Shown here piece by piece: positions 22,878-32,164 of a DNA stretch of 51,126 nt. The notes under the pieces are model-generated. The model was not told where the DNA came from. It saw only the letters and a list, made by a program, of their open reading frames with translations, and did not search any database. This DNA is from DASSWG01 sp041689995 (GTDB lineage: Bacteria > Bacteroidota > Bacteroidia > Flavobacteriales > Flavobacteriaceae). Position 1 is the stretch's first letter. Every line of letters begins with the position of its first letter. The stretch lies in the NCBI GenBank assembly GCA_041689995.1, contig JBDNFD010000071.1, positions 1 to 51,126 on the forward strand. The letters run 5' to 3'. The position numbers and the translations under genes were made by a program.

Positions 22878-25385
22878 TTAGAACCCACCGCCGTCATCCA
22901 TTCCACCTTCCATACTTGATCCAGTAGAGTTACGTTTTTTGTTGGGCTGGTTGAATCGATAGGTGAATGAAAGATTGACCGATCGGGACCGCCATTGAAA
23001 TTCACTTTCCGATAGAAATTGATCTGTAAGCGTTACGGAATTTCTTTTTCTGGAATTCAGAAGGTCGCGCACATTGAACGAAACAGTCGCGTCCCCATCC
23101 ATAATATCTTTACTCAACGCTACATCCATTGAAAATAGCCCATCGGTTTTAGTTTGGGAAGATTCGCGCGGACCACGGTAAAAAGCACTGGTTTGCCAAT
23201 CTATTTTTCCTGGCAATTTCACCTTTGAACTGAACCTTGCGAACCAACTTGAACTTGAAGTACCATAATCCACTCCTTTGAAATCACCTTCGGATGTATA
23301 TTTATAATAATTGAAACTTCCGTTCAACCGCAACCAATCTTTCGGATTATAAAGCAATCCGGCTTCAAACCCGTAGCGGTCGTTCGAAGATAAATTTATT
23401 GGAATAGACCGAATAATTTCCACTCCATTATAAAACTCTCCGGTGGTTTGCTGAACACGCTCAAAAGCATTTTCTTCACGCTGATAATATATGGAAGAAG
23501 TGAGCGTTAACTTATCCCAACGTTTCAAATATCCGAGGTCGAAAGAGTTGGAGAATGCTGGATCCAAGTCAGGGTTTCCTTGAAAAATATTGGTGCGGCT
23601 GGATCGTGATGGAAATGGATTGATGTACCAGCCCCGTGGCCGGTTTATCCGCCGATTGTAACCCAAGGTAATATTTTCCTTTTCGCCAAGTTCATAAATA
23701 AGGTTTACGGTAGGGAACAAGCCCAAATAATTTTTGTCGAATTCCGAAACAACATCAATTCCCAATTCTTCTTCCAAATCCCCGGGATTATCAAATTGCG
23801 AATCGATATCGCCTTTCATTTGTGTATTCTCCAGTCGTAATCCGAATAGAAAGGAAAATTTTCCAAATTTATTTCCATATTGCGCATAAACCGCATTAAC
23901 ATTTTCCGTATAATCAAAAATATTTGAAAGACTTTTATCGATCATAAAATTCCCCGGCGTGTCTTCCCCCAAAATTCGATAATCATGAACGGTGTTATCC
24001 AAATTGCTTTTAACGCCGGCTTCAAATTGTGCATCGCCCATTGGCAAAACATAATCCGCTTTGAACAAAAATTCCTTTTCTTCTTGATCATCGAACATTT
24101 TTTCGGAAGGTAACACCTCGGAGCTTGGAATGGTGACCTGATCCGTGGTCAAAGAATTCTCATTTTCAAAATCCCTTTCGTACTGCAAATCGACTGTCAA
24201 TTTGTGACCTTTGTCGTTGAAATTATTGAAATAATTCAACGAAAATTGGTATGATTTATCATCTTCAAACTGCTTTTCCTCCCGAGTGGATTGCTGTTTC
24301 AAAACTGTTTCATCAAAACGGTCGGTATAATTTGTCGTGGTTTCTTCGTCATCGCCAAATCGCATAAAAACACTTCCTATAATAGAAGATTTTTCATTCA
24401 AGTAAAATTCCACGCCTGTATTGGTGTACAATCCTTTTCGAAGCCGATCCATCTCGCGGTTTTCCATAACCCGATCATAAGTAGGTTTCAAAATACTGCC
24501 GTCCTCACTGATCTGATCGAAATATTTATTGCTGTAATGAGCTTTCCCCAGCGAAGTGCGGTAATAAGATCCAATGGTTGTGAAAACATTAAAATTGTCG
24601 GTTCTAAGGTTCAAATTCGCTGAAAGTCCGCTGGAAAGTGGATATCCAATATTTCCGGAAAACGTTCCGTTCAGTCCCAAAGTTTTTTCCTTTTTCAGAA
24701 CAATATTGATGATTCCCGCAGTTCCTTCCGCACTATAACGTGCCGACGGACTGGTAATAACTTCTACTCTTTCAATGGCATCTGCTGGCAATTGTTGTAG
24801 CGCATCCGATCCAAATCCGGTGAGGGCAGAAGGTTTTCCATTGATCAATATTTTTACGTTTTCGTTCCCACGAAGGCTAATTGCGCCATCAACATCAACG
24901 GTCACGGACGGAACATTGCTCAATGCGTCGGTAACGGTGGCGCCTTGAGTGGTCAGATCTTTACCAATATTGTATATTTTTTTATCCAACCGAACTTCTA
25001 CTTGGGTTGTTTCGGAACGGACCACAACTTCGTCTAGCGCGCTTGCCGCATACCCCAATGAAATTTTTCCTAAATCTATGTCGGATTGCACCGTTCTAGT
25101 CAACGTTTTTGAATCATATGAAATATATTCTGCTTTTATCAAATAGATGCCCGTTTTCACTTCCACCGAAAAATTTCCAGATTCATCGGTGATTCCGCCA
25201 GTAATCACTTGGGAAGTTTCGGAATCGATAATGGAAACGGTTGCGTAAACCAAGGGTTGTCCGCTTGTTTTATCCACTATTTTACCTTTAATTTCCAAAG
25301 AATTGGTTTGAGCTTGGGACAAAAAAGGTAAAAGGATCAAAAAGGATAAGAGAACTCTTCTGTTCAGGAAAATAATGAAATTCAT
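22878..25385 (-). CDS. Outer-membrane beta-barrel (TonB-dependent receptor-like) protein
   Basis: The 835-residue protein has a signal peptide, a carboxypeptidase-regulatory-like beta-sandwich (LEIKGKIVDKTSGQPLVYATV, about 32-110), a plug domain (about 130-230, with SLRGNENVKILINGKPSAL and ERVEVITSPSARYSAEGTAGIINIVLKK) and a long OMP_b-brl_3 barrel ending in a Gly-rich tail. This is the family labelled outer membrane beta-barrel protein in Flavobacteriia, not a SusC. No TonB box or substrate can be assigned. The gene is alone, with an ECF-like promoter in front. Confidence 0.88.
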   Translation of the reverse strand: MNFIIFLNRRVLLSFLILLPFLSQAQTNSLEIKGKIVDKTSGQPLVYATVSIIDSETSQVITGGITDESGNFSVEVKTGIYLIKAEYISYDSKTLTRTVQSDIDLGKISLGYAASALDEVVVRSETTQVEVRLDKKIYNIGKDLTTQGATVTDALSNVPSVTVDVDGAISLRGNENVKILINGKPSALTGFGSDALQQLPADAIERVEVITSPSARYSAEGTAGIINIVLKKEKTLGLNGTFSGNIGYPLSSGLSANLNLRTDNFNVFTTIGSYYRTSLGKAHYSNKYFDQISEDGSILKPTYDRVMENREMDRLRKGLYTNTGVEFYLNEKSSIIGSVFMRFGDDEETTTNYTDRFDETVLKQQSTREEKQFEDDKSYQFSLNYFNNFNDKGHKLTVDLQYERDFENENSLTTDQVTIPSSEVLPSEKMFDDQEEKEFLFKADYVLPMGDAQFEAGVKSNLDNTVHDYRILGEDTPGNFMIDKSLSNIFDYTENVNAVYAQYGNKFGKFSFLFGLRLENTQMKGDIDSQFDNPGDLEEELGIDVVSEFDKNYLGLFPTVNLIYELGEKENITLGYNRRINRPRGWYINPFPSRSSRTNIFQGNPDLDPAFSNSFDLGYLKRWDKLTLTSSIYYQREENAFERVQQTTGEFYNGVEIIRSIPINLSSNDRYGFEAGLLYNPKDWLRLNGSFNYYKYTSEGDFKGVDYGTSSSSWFARFSSKVKLPGKIDWQTSAFYRGPRESSQTKTDGLFSMDVALSKDIMDGDATVSFNVRDLLNSRKRNSVTLTDQFLSESEFQWRSRSVNLSFTYRFNQPNKKRNSTGSSMEGGMDDGGGF

Positions 25386-25400
25386 GTTTAGGTTTTTACT

Positions 25401-25428
25401 TGGACTAATGATGTTTCCAAACGTTACA
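25401..25428 (-). promoter_or_regulatory. Possible ECF-sigma type promoter of the outer-membrane receptor
   Basis: On the minus strand TGTAACGTTT (25428-25419), then GTCCA (25405-25401) 17 nt after the AAC, resembles the AAC/GTC pattern of ECF sigma promoters. No TAnnTTTG element with two-base spacing is present. The leader would be short, about 10-15 nt. Confidence 0.35.
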
Positions 25429-25510
25429 TCGCTTTCCAGAAAAAATGATTCCTTTTTATCATTATTTTTCCAGGAGAACAGCTGAAAATTCCTCTTTTTT
25501 ATAGAACCGG

Positions 25511-25545
25511 TTTGGTATCCAATAATTTAATTATTGGTAAATTTG
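25511..25545 (+). promoter_or_regulatory. Promoter of the fused E1 gene
   Basis: TTTG (25511-25514) and TAAATTTG (25538-25545), 23 bp apart. Transcription should begin near 25552, so the TTG at 25534 that opens the frame cannot be the start codon. Confidence 0.6.
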
Positions 25546-25560
25546 GCTAAAAATCAGACA

Positions 25561-27585
25561 ATGATCAGTAAATCGATTGAGACCCCAATTATTCATTTTG
25601 AAAAAGGAAAACTTTCCAATGGGATTTTATTGGAATTATATGGTAAAATGCTGAAACCACGAATGATCGAAGAAAAAATGCTGATTCTTCTTCGCCAAGG
25701 AAAAATCTCTAAATGGTTCAGCGGAATAGGGCAGGAGGCCATTTCTGTAGGAATTACTGCCGCGATGGATGATACCAACTCTGACGGCGAAGAAGAATAT
25801 ATTTTACCCATGCACCGAAATTTAGGTGTTTTTACCACTAGAAAAATTCCTCTTCACAGATTATTTTCACAATGGCAAGGAAAAGCAGACGGATTCACCA
25901 AAGGTCGTGACCGAAGCTTTCATTTCGGAACACAGGAATTCAAAATTGTCGGAATGATTTCACATTTAGGACCACAACTTGGTGTCGCTGACGGAATTTC
26001 GTTGGCGCACAAACTTCGGCAAGAAAAGAAAATGACCGCGGTTTTTACGGGTGAGGGAGGAACAAGCGAAGGCGATTTTCACGAAGCACTGAACATTGCT
26101 TCCGTGTGGCAATTACCTGTGCTTTTTTGTGTGGAAAATAATGGTTATGGACTTTCAACCCCAACTTCCGAACAATACAATTGTAAAGATATAGCCGATC
26201 GTGGGATAGGTTACGGAATGGAATCTCATATCATAAATGGGAATAATATTGTGGAAGTTTATTCCAAAATTTCGACAATTGTGAAAGAAATGAGGGCAAA
26301 TCCACATCCGGTATTGATTGAATTCAAAACCTTTCGAATGCGCGGACATGAAGAAGCTAGCGGCACAAAATATGTCCCCCCGGAATTGATGGAAGAATGG
26401 GCGGCGAAAGATCCTATTGAGAATTTCAGGGAATTTTTAATGGAAGAAAATATCTTGACAGAAGAGGAAGAAATGCGGATCAGGACAGATTTGCATATGG
26501 AAATTGACCAGAATTGGAAACGGGCGAACAAGGAAGAACTGATTATCGCTGATGAAACTGAAGAATTAAATGATGTATTCCAGAGATTTGATTATGAGGA
26601 ATTTGAAGTAAATCAAAAAACAACTGAATTACGATTAGTCGATGCAATTTCCCAAGCTTTAGAGCAGTCCATGGAAAAGCATGAAAATCTTATTTTAATG
26701 GGGCAGGACATTGCCGATTACGGAGGGGTTTTTAAAGTCACCGATGGATTTGTGGAAAAATTTGGAAAAGAACGCGTGCGCAACACTCCCATCTGCGAAT
26801 CGGGAATCGTTTCCACAGCCATGGGACTTTCCATAAATGGAATGAAAGCCATGGTGGAAATGCAGTTCGCCGATTTCATTTCTTCCGGATTAAATCCGGT
26901 TGTAAATTATCTGGCAAAATCACATTACCGTTGGGCTCAACAAGCCGATGTGGTGGTGCGCATGCCTTGTGGCGGCGGAGTGAGTGCGGGACCTTTCCAC
27001 AGCCAAACGAATGAAGCCTGGTTCACCAAAACCCCAGGATTAAAAGTGGTTTATCCAGCTTTCCCTTATGATGCGAAAGGATTGTTGGCCACGGCGATCA
27101 ACGATCCGAATCCGGTATTGTTTTTTGAGCATAAAGCGCTTTATCGAAGTGTTAGACAAGAAGTCCCCACCAATTATTATACGATTCCATTTGGGAAAGC
27201 CTCCCTTTTGAAAGAAGGAGAAGATGTGAGTATTATTTCATTTGGGGCGGGAGTTCATTGGGCCGTGGAATGTTTGGAAAACAATGCGGATATTTCGGCA
27301 GATCTTATTGATTTGCGCACGTTGCAACCGTTGGATACTGAAACCATTTTTGCGTCGATTAAAAAAACCGGGAAGGTGATTATTCTACAAGAAGATTCCA
27401 TTTTTGGCGGAATTGCTTCCGATCTTTCGGCATTGATTACCGAAAATTGTTTCGAACAACTCGATGCACCGGTGAAACGTGTGGCGAGTTTACCAACCCC
27501 CATTCCGTTTGCACCACAATTGGAAGCTCAATATTTACCTAAAAAAAGATTCGAAACCGAATTATTAGAATTGTTGGCCTATTAA
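25561..27585 (+). CDS. 2-oxoacid (branched-chain type) dehydrogenase E1, alpha and beta fused
   Basis: A thiamine-diphosphate E1 that decarboxylates a branched-chain or related 2-oxoacid and passes the acyl group to E2 lipoyl. The ATG at 25561 (674 aa) is preferred over the upstream TTG because the promoter overlaps that codon. Alpha part about 1-330: ThDP motif GEGGTSEGDFHEALNIAS ending in ENN. Beta part about 355-674: LILMGQDIADYGGVFKVT, VRNTPICESGIVSTAMGLS, VVVRMPCGGGVSAGPFHSQ. Fused alpha-beta E1 is common in Bacteroidota. E2 and E3 are not nearby. Substrate preference is not proven. Confidence 0.93.
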   Translation: MISKSIETPIIHFEKGKLSNGILLELYGKMLKPRMIEEKMLILLRQGKISKWFSGIGQEAISVGITAAMDDTNSDGEEEYILPMHRNLGVFTTRKIPLHRLFSQWQGKADGFTKGRDRSFHFGTQEFKIVGMISHLGPQLGVADGISLAHKLRQEKKMTAVFTGEGGTSEGDFHEALNIASVWQLPVLFCVENNGYGLSTPTSEQYNCKDIADRGIGYGMESHIINGNNIVEVYSKISTIVKEMRANPHPVLIEFKTFRMRGHEEASGTKYVPPELMEEWAAKDPIENFREFLMEENILTEEEEMRIRTDLHMEIDQNWKRANKEELIIADETEELNDVFQRFDYEEFEVNQKTTELRLVDAISQALEQSMEKHENLILMGQDIADYGGVFKVTDGFVEKFGKERVRNTPICESGIVSTAMGLSINGMKAMVEMQFADFISSGLNPVVNYLAKSHYRWAQQADVVVRMPCGGGVSAGPFHSQTNEAWFTKTPGLKVVYPAFPYDAKGLLATAINDPNPVLFFEHKALYRSVRQEVPTNYYTIPFGKASLLKEGEDVSIISFGAGVHWAVECLENNADISADLIDLRTLQPLDTETIFASIKKTGKVIILQEDSIFGGIASDLSALITENCFEQLDAPVKRVASLPTPIPFAPQLEAQYLPKKRFETELLELLAY

Positions 27586-27695
27586 ACATTGAGTTTTATT
27601 TTATTTAACAGTGTTTTGTTAAATATTCATAATTTCTAATTGAATAAAATCAATTGCTTTAGTTTTGGATGTATTAACCAATAAAACATTTCATT

Positions 27696-27857
27696 ATGCT
27701 ACGCTGGACAATCATTTTTATTGTTATCGCTATCATCGCTGCCATTTTTGGTTGGGGCGAAATTTATAAAGATGCTCAAAGTATCGCACAAATCCTCTTT
27801 TTCATTTTTATTGTCTTATTCGTTATATCTTTGTTAAGCCGACTTTTCAAAAGATAG
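27696..27857 (+). CDS. DUF1328 family small membrane protein
   Basis: The 53-residue frame starts MLRWTIIFIVIAIIAAIFGW and ends SLLSRLFKR, the pattern of the DUF1328/YtjA family: two hydrophobic helices with a short polar turn (GEIYKDAQSIAQ). The function of the family is unknown; members are often stress-induced. It lies 40 bp before the lipocalin-like gene, and the three genes from here to 29097 may form one envelope-stress operon. Confidence 0.8.
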   Translation: MLRWTIIFIVIAIIAAIFGWGEIYKDAQSIAQILFFIFIVLFVISLLSRLFKR

Positions 27858-27897
27858 AAATCGGATAATTAGAAATTTATTATTAATAAACTTACCT

Positions 27898-28377
27898 ATG
27901 AAAAAAATAGTTTCATTGCTTTTTGTCGCAGTGCTTTTAAGTAGTTGCGGCGCCACGAAAATAGAGCGACAGGCTCAAAGAACCTTCAAAGGAAATTGGA
28001 CTTTGAATAAAATAAGTTATCCCGATAGTAAAGGTATTTTCAAAGTTAATTTGTTAAACGATGCTTCCGCCTCTTGTTTTACGGGCTCAAACTGGACGTT
28101 TATCCCCAATAACAACCACGGAAATTATACAATCACCGATGGTTCATGTGAAATGGGACAACGCAACTTTATCTTTGACGTAATCGAAACGACACCAGAC
28201 AGTGGGGTTTTTGATTTTACTTTAAAACCTGTTGCTGAGGGCGATAACCCACGAAAAGTTGACACTGGCTATCGGATGAATTTAGTAAGCCTTTCTGAAA
28301 CTGATATGATTTGGGAGCAATATGTTACCTTGGAAGGGAAACCATTTACTATTCGAATGCATTTTTACAAAAACTAA
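27898..28377 (+). CDS. Lipocalin-like lipoprotein
   Basis: The 159-residue protein carries a lipobox ending in Cys17 (VAVLLSSCG). The body is beta-rich: FKGNWTLNKISYPDSKG, SNWTFIPNNNHGNYTI and a closing IWEQYVTLEGKPFTIRMHF, the layout of Bacteroidota lipocalin-like proteins. The GNW strand is the lipocalin motif. It is likely anchored to a membrane facing the periplasm or outside. Ligand unknown. It precedes the OmpA-like gene by 24 bp. Confidence 0.8.
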   Translation: MKKIVSLLFVAVLLSSCGATKIERQAQRTFKGNWTLNKISYPDSKGIFKVNLLNDASASCFTGSNWTFIPNNNHGNYTITDGSCEMGQRNFIFDVIETTPDSGVFDFTLKPVAEGDNPRKVDTGYRMNLVSLSETDMIWEQYVTLEGKPFTIRMHFYKN

Positions 28378-28401
28378 TAATATCTAAATCGAAATAATAT
28401 T

Positions 28402-29097
28402 ATGAAGACAAATCTTTTAAAAACATTTGCAGCAATTTTCACCATAACACTTATTTTTGGAAGTTGTGATGCCGTTAAAAACGCCAACAACAGCCAAAAA
28501 GGCGGGGTGATCGGTGGTGCAAGCGGTGCCGCGATCGGTGGAGTTATTGGTAACAATGTCGGTGATGGCAACAATACGGTTTTGGGCGCCATTATCGGTG
28601 GCGTGGTTGGTGGAGCTGTTGGAGCTTATATTGGAAACCGAATGGACAAACAGGCTCAGGCAATCGAAAATACAATTCCCGGTGCTGAAGTAACTCGTGT
28701 TGGGGAAGGGATCAACGTTACCTTTGACGAAAGCAGTGGGGTTTATTTTGCCTCCGAATCGTATAAGCTAAACGCCAAATCGGAAACCACCTTAAAACAA
28801 TTGGCGGATATATTCCGGGAATATCCTAAATCGCTTATTTTAGTAGAAGGCCATACCGATAATACAGGAAGCGATAGCTATAATATGACCCTTTCTGAAA
28901 ATCGGGCACAATCCGTCACTAATTTTTTGGTGAACAAAGGAATTTCTGCTGGGCGATTTACCACTAAATGGTATGGTGAAGACCAACCAAAGTACGATAA
29001 CTCAACAGTGGAAGGACGTAAACACAACCGTCGAGTGGAATTAGCGATAATTGCCAGCGAAGAATTGAAACAAGAAGCTAAACAACAAACAGATTGA
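28402..29097 (+). CDS. OmpA-family lipoprotein with glycine-zipper
   Basis: The 231-residue protein has a lipobox ending in Cys22 (LIFGSCDAV), a glycine-zipper membrane segment (about 33-78, IGGASGAAIGGVIGNNVG and AIIGGVVGGAVGAYIG) and a C-terminal OmpA domain (about 110-225) with LVEGHTDNTGSDSYN and LSENRAQSV, which bind diaminopimelate of peptidoglycan. It probably ties the outer membrane to the cell wall. A terminator follows. Confidence 0.92.
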   Translation: MKTNLLKTFAAIFTITLIFGSCDAVKNANNSQKGGVIGGASGAAIGGVIGNNVGDGNNTVLGAIIGGVVGGAVGAYIGNRMDKQAQAIENTIPGAEVTRVGEGINVTFDESSGVYFASESYKLNAKSETTLKQLADIFREYPKSLILVEGHTDNTGSDSYNMTLSENRAQSVTNFLVNKGISAGRFTTKWYGEDQPKYDNSTVEGRKHNRRVELAIIASEELKQEAKQQTD

Positions 29098-29124
29098 TCT
29101 CTGGATAATAAGATCATACTGAAG

Positions 29125-29161
29125 AATCCCGTATCTATTTTTATAGCTACGAGATTTTTTA
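29125..29161 (+). terminator. Terminator after the OmpA-family gene
   Basis: AATCCCGTA and TACGAGATT (one mismatch) with an inner CTA/TAG pair flank a T-rich loop and run into TTTTTT. Confidence 0.6.
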
Positions 29162-29224
29162 TTGAAATAGGTTCAGGAATAATAATATTTTCATAAGTCT
29201 TTTAATAGACAAAAAAATAACGAC

Positions 29225-29232
29225 TAAATTTA
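29225..29232 (+). promoter_or_regulatory. Candidate -7 element of the type III PKS cluster
   Basis: TAAATTTA differs from TAnnTTTG by its last base and lies 14 bp before the ATG at 29246. It is the best candidate in the 148-bp spacer but weak. Confidence 0.35.
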
Positions 29233-29245
29233 TTACCTTCCCACA

Positions 29246-30370
29246 ATGAAAAAATCTCAAGTTGCGGTTATTGGTGGGGGATTGGCGGGTTTAACGGCGT
29301 CCATCCATTTGGCGCGCAACGGATTAGATGTTGTTCTAATCGAAAAAAACAAGTATCCAATCCATAAAGTTTGTGGAGAATATTTGTCCAAAGAAGTTTT
29401 GCCTTATTTGAATTCCATGGAAATCGATTTGATGAAAGAAACCAATCCACAACTTCTTAATAAATTACATTTCAGCACAGTTTCCGGAAAAACACTGAAA
29501 ACCGATCTGCCGCTCGGTGGATTGGGAATAAGCCGTTTTTGCCTAGATGCCTATTTATATAAAAAAGCATTGGAAAACGGAGTGAACGTTAAAATAGCAA
29601 ACGTACAAAACTGTGAATTCCAATCTAATAGCTTTTTAATCAAAACCACGGAAGAAGAAATCTATGAAGCCGAAATTGTTATTGGAACTTTTGGAAAACG
29701 TTCGAATTTGGACAAAACCTTGAACCGGAAATTCATCCAAGGAAAATCACCTTGGTTGGCGGTAAAAACTCATTTTGAGAATTCGGAATTTCCGAGTGAT
29801 GAGGTCGGTTTGCACACCTTCAACGGAGGATATTGCGGACTTTCCAAAACCGAAACCGGCGCGGTAAATTTTTGCTATCTCACTACCTACAAATCATTTC
29901 AAAAACATAAGAGCATCCAAGAATTCAATAAACAAATTCTGTCCGAGAATATTTATTTGAAGGAATTTCTTTCCAACTCTAAACCACTTTTAGAAAACCC
30001 ATTAACCATCGCACAAATTTCTTTTGAGCAAAAAAAAGTAATTGAAAAACACATCTTACTTTGTGGGGACGCAGCTGGATTGATTCATCCACTTTGTGGG
30101 AACGGAATGGCGATGGCAATCCACAGTGCTAAAATTGCTTCAGAATTGATCTCGAACTATTTTAAACCTCAGAAAAGGAACAGAAAATCTTTGGAAAAAG
30201 CCTACGTTCAGCAATGGAACAACGTTTTTAAGAAACGTTTGTTCATAGGAAATAAATTACAATCGTTAATGCTGAGGCCAAAGTTGTCTGATTTTCTGGT
30301 ATCTTCGGTTTTGAAAAACGATAAATTATTGCAAGCCATTATACAAAAAACCCATGGAAACCCCTTTTAA
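29246..30370 (+). CDS. FAD-dependent oxidoreductase (geranylgeranyl-reductase/monooxygenase-like), PKS tailoring
   Basis: The 374-residue flavoprotein has an N-terminal FAD Rossmann motif (VAVIGGGLAGLTASIHLARNG), a Cys-Gly-Glu segment (HKVCGEYLSKEVL) typical of the geranylgeranyl reductase-like branch, and the second FAD motif LLCGDAAGLIHPLCGNGMAMA near 270-290. It abuts the methyltransferase gene without a gap and leads the type III PKS cluster. By analogy with the flavin hydroxylase of the Streptomyces srs operon it could hydroxylate the aromatic ring; reduction of a double bond is the alternative. Confidence 0.85.
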   Translation: MKKSQVAVIGGGLAGLTASIHLARNGLDVVLIEKNKYPIHKVCGEYLSKEVLPYLNSMEIDLMKETNPQLLNKLHFSTVSGKTLKTDLPLGGLGISRFCLDAYLYKKALENGVNVKIANVQNCEFQSNSFLIKTTEEEIYEAEIVIGTFGKRSNLDKTLNRKFIQGKSPWLAVKTHFENSEFPSDEVGLHTFNGGYCGLSKTETGAVNFCYLTTYKSFQKHKSIQEFNKQILSENIYLKEFLSNSKPLLENPLTIAQISFEQKKVIEKHILLCGDAAGLIHPLCGNGMAMAIHSAKIASELISNYFKPQKRNRKSLEKAYVQQWNNVFKKRLFIGNKLQSLMLRPKLSDFLVSSVLKNDKLLQAIIQKTHGNPF

Positions 30371-31090
30371 ATGAAGCTCGTCAGCAGTAAATATCGTACT
30401 TCCGAAGCGGAAGTCATGGACAGTTTCGAATTAGGAGGGAACCAGTTGAAAAAAATCCTGAAAGATATAGAGAGCGTCAACCGACTTTTGGGCGGAAACA
30501 GAGTGACCATAAACGGTCTTGAAAAATTAAACTTGAGCGGAGGCCAAATTATTCATATTGCGGATATTGGTTGTGGAAGCGGGCAAATGCTGCGTGAAAT
30601 TGCAAAATGGGGAAGAAAAAAGAATTTAAAATTAAATCTGACTGGAATCGATGCCAATGAAAACACCATAGAAATTGCCAAAACTTTGAGCGACGGTTTG
30701 CCCGAAATTTCCTTTGAAACCCAAAATATTTTCAGTGAAGAATTTAAAGAATCCAGTTATGATGTGGTTAGTATCAGTCTGACATTGCATCATTTCCCTA
30801 CTGAAAAAATAAAGGATTTATTGCAGATTTTGACAGAAAAAACAAAGCGGGCAATTATCATCAACGATTTGCACCGAAGCAATACCACATATTATTTGTT
30901 TTGGTTATTTTGCCTCGTTTTCGTTCGCAGTCCTGTTGCAAAGGCCGATGGACTTATTTCTATTTTGCGCGGATTTAAACGAGCGGAATTAATCACAATT
31001 TCCACAGAATTACAACTAAAAAATTTCCAGATCAATTGGTTTTGGGCATTTCGATATCAGTGGATTATTCAAACAAAACGGAACAATTGA
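30371..31090 (+). CDS. SAM-dependent methyltransferase, PKS tailoring
   Basis: The 239-residue class I methyltransferase has motif I ADIGCGSGQ at 64-72, an acidic ribose-binding LTGIDANENTIEIAKTL and motif IV-like DVVSISLTLHHFPTEK. The C-terminal third holds hydrophobic stretches (TTYYLFWLFCLVFVRS), suggesting membrane contact, as expected for a lipid substrate. It starts at the base after the flavoprotein stop, and the T3PKS gene follows by 21 bp. O- or C-methylation of the polyketide product is inferred from context. Confidence 0.85.
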   Translation: MKLVSSKYRTSEAEVMDSFELGGNQLKKILKDIESVNRLLGGNRVTINGLEKLNLSGGQIIHIADIGCGSGQMLREIAKWGRKKNLKLNLTGIDANENTIEIAKTLSDGLPEISFETQNIFSEEFKESSYDVVSISLTLHHFPTEKIKDLLQILTEKTKRAIIINDLHRSNTTYYLFWLFCLVFVRSPVAKADGLISILRGFKRAELITISTELQLKNFQINWFWAFRYQWIIQTKRNN

Positions 31091-31111
31091 TTCTGAAATA
31101 TTGATAAAAAT

Positions 31112-32164
31112 ATGAGCGTAAAAATAATAAATGTATCCACTGAAAACCCTGAATATTCGCGGGAAACCAAAGATATTATTCCGTTAGTGGAAACTTGGCT
31201 CTCCAATCAAGACGAACGATTCCAACGTAAAGTCATTAAAATTTTCGAAGGTGCAAAGGTCGATAAACGCTATTCGATTATGTCACCCGAAGAAGTTTTT
31301 ACCGCCACATCATTTGCAGCGAAAAACAATATTTATTGCCGGGAAGTGAAAAAATTAGGCGCAAAAGTATTGCAAAAAAGTTTGGTCAAAGCAAAATGGA
31401 AACCCGAATCCCTAGATTATATTATCACCGTGAGCTGCACCGGTTTTATGATCCCGTCGTTAGATGCATTCCTCATAAATGAATTAAATTTAAAACAAGA
31501 TATCGTTCGGCTACCGGTAACGGAAATGGGTTGCGCTGCCGGAATTTCAGGAATTATTTATGCAAAACAATTTTTAAAAGCGAATCCGGGAAAACGTGCT
31601 GCCGTAATCGCGGTGGAAGCGCCAACGGCTACATTGCAGTTAAACGATATGTCGATGGCCAATATGGTAAGTGCCGCAATTTTTGGTGACGGTGCTGCCT
31701 GCGCGTTGCTCTCATCCAAAGAAAACGCCATTGGTCCAAGCATTTTGGCGGAAGAAATGTACCATTTTGCAAACAGCACACATCTGATGGGCTTCGATTT
31801 GACCAACAACGGATTAAAAATGATATTGGATATCGATGTTCCCAAAACAATTGCGGAACATTTCCCAACGATCATTCATCCATTTTTAGAGAAAAATAAT
31901 TCTGCAATTGAAGAAATTAACCATTTTATTTTTCATCCTGGAGGAAAAAAAATCATTCAAACCGTGGAAGAACTGGTCGGAAAATTGGGAAAAAATATCG
32001 ATGAGACCAAAGAAACTTTGCGTTTGTACGGAAATATGAGCAGCGCTACAGTCTTATATGTTCTGGCGCAAATAATGGAAAAAGAAATTCACCCCGGAGA
32101 AAAAGGATTGATGCTAAGTTTTGGCCCCGGATTTTCTGCTCAACGAATTTTATTGGAATGGTAG
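31112..32164 (+). CDS. Type III polyketide synthase
   Basis: The 350-residue chalcone-synthase-like enzyme condenses an acyl starter with malonyl-CoA units on a single active-site Cys. The triad is intact: Cys141 (TEMGCAAGIS), His275 (FIFHPGGKK) and Asn308 (YGNMSSAT). SCTGFMIPSLDAFLIN and GDGAACALL are further family segments. It ends LSFGPGFSAQRILLEW, the usual C-terminal signature. Products are probably alkylresorcinols or alkylpyrones, given a long-chain starter supplied by neighbouring fatty-acid-type enzymes; that is inference. Confidence 0.95.
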   Translation: MSVKIINVSTENPEYSRETKDIIPLVETWLSNQDERFQRKVIKIFEGAKVDKRYSIMSPEEVFTATSFAAKNNIYCREVKKLGAKVLQKSLVKAKWKPESLDYIITVSCTGFMIPSLDAFLINELNLKQDIVRLPVTEMGCAAGISGIIYAKQFLKANPGKRAAVIAVEAPTATLQLNDMSMANMVSAAIFGDGAACALLSSKENAIGPSILAEEMYHFANSTHLMGFDLTNNGLKMILDIDVPKTIAEHFPTIIHPFLEKNNSAIEEINHFIFHPGGKKIIQTVEELVGKLGKNIDETKETLRLYGNMSSATVLYVLAQIMEKEIHPGEKGLMLSFGPGFSAQRILLEW

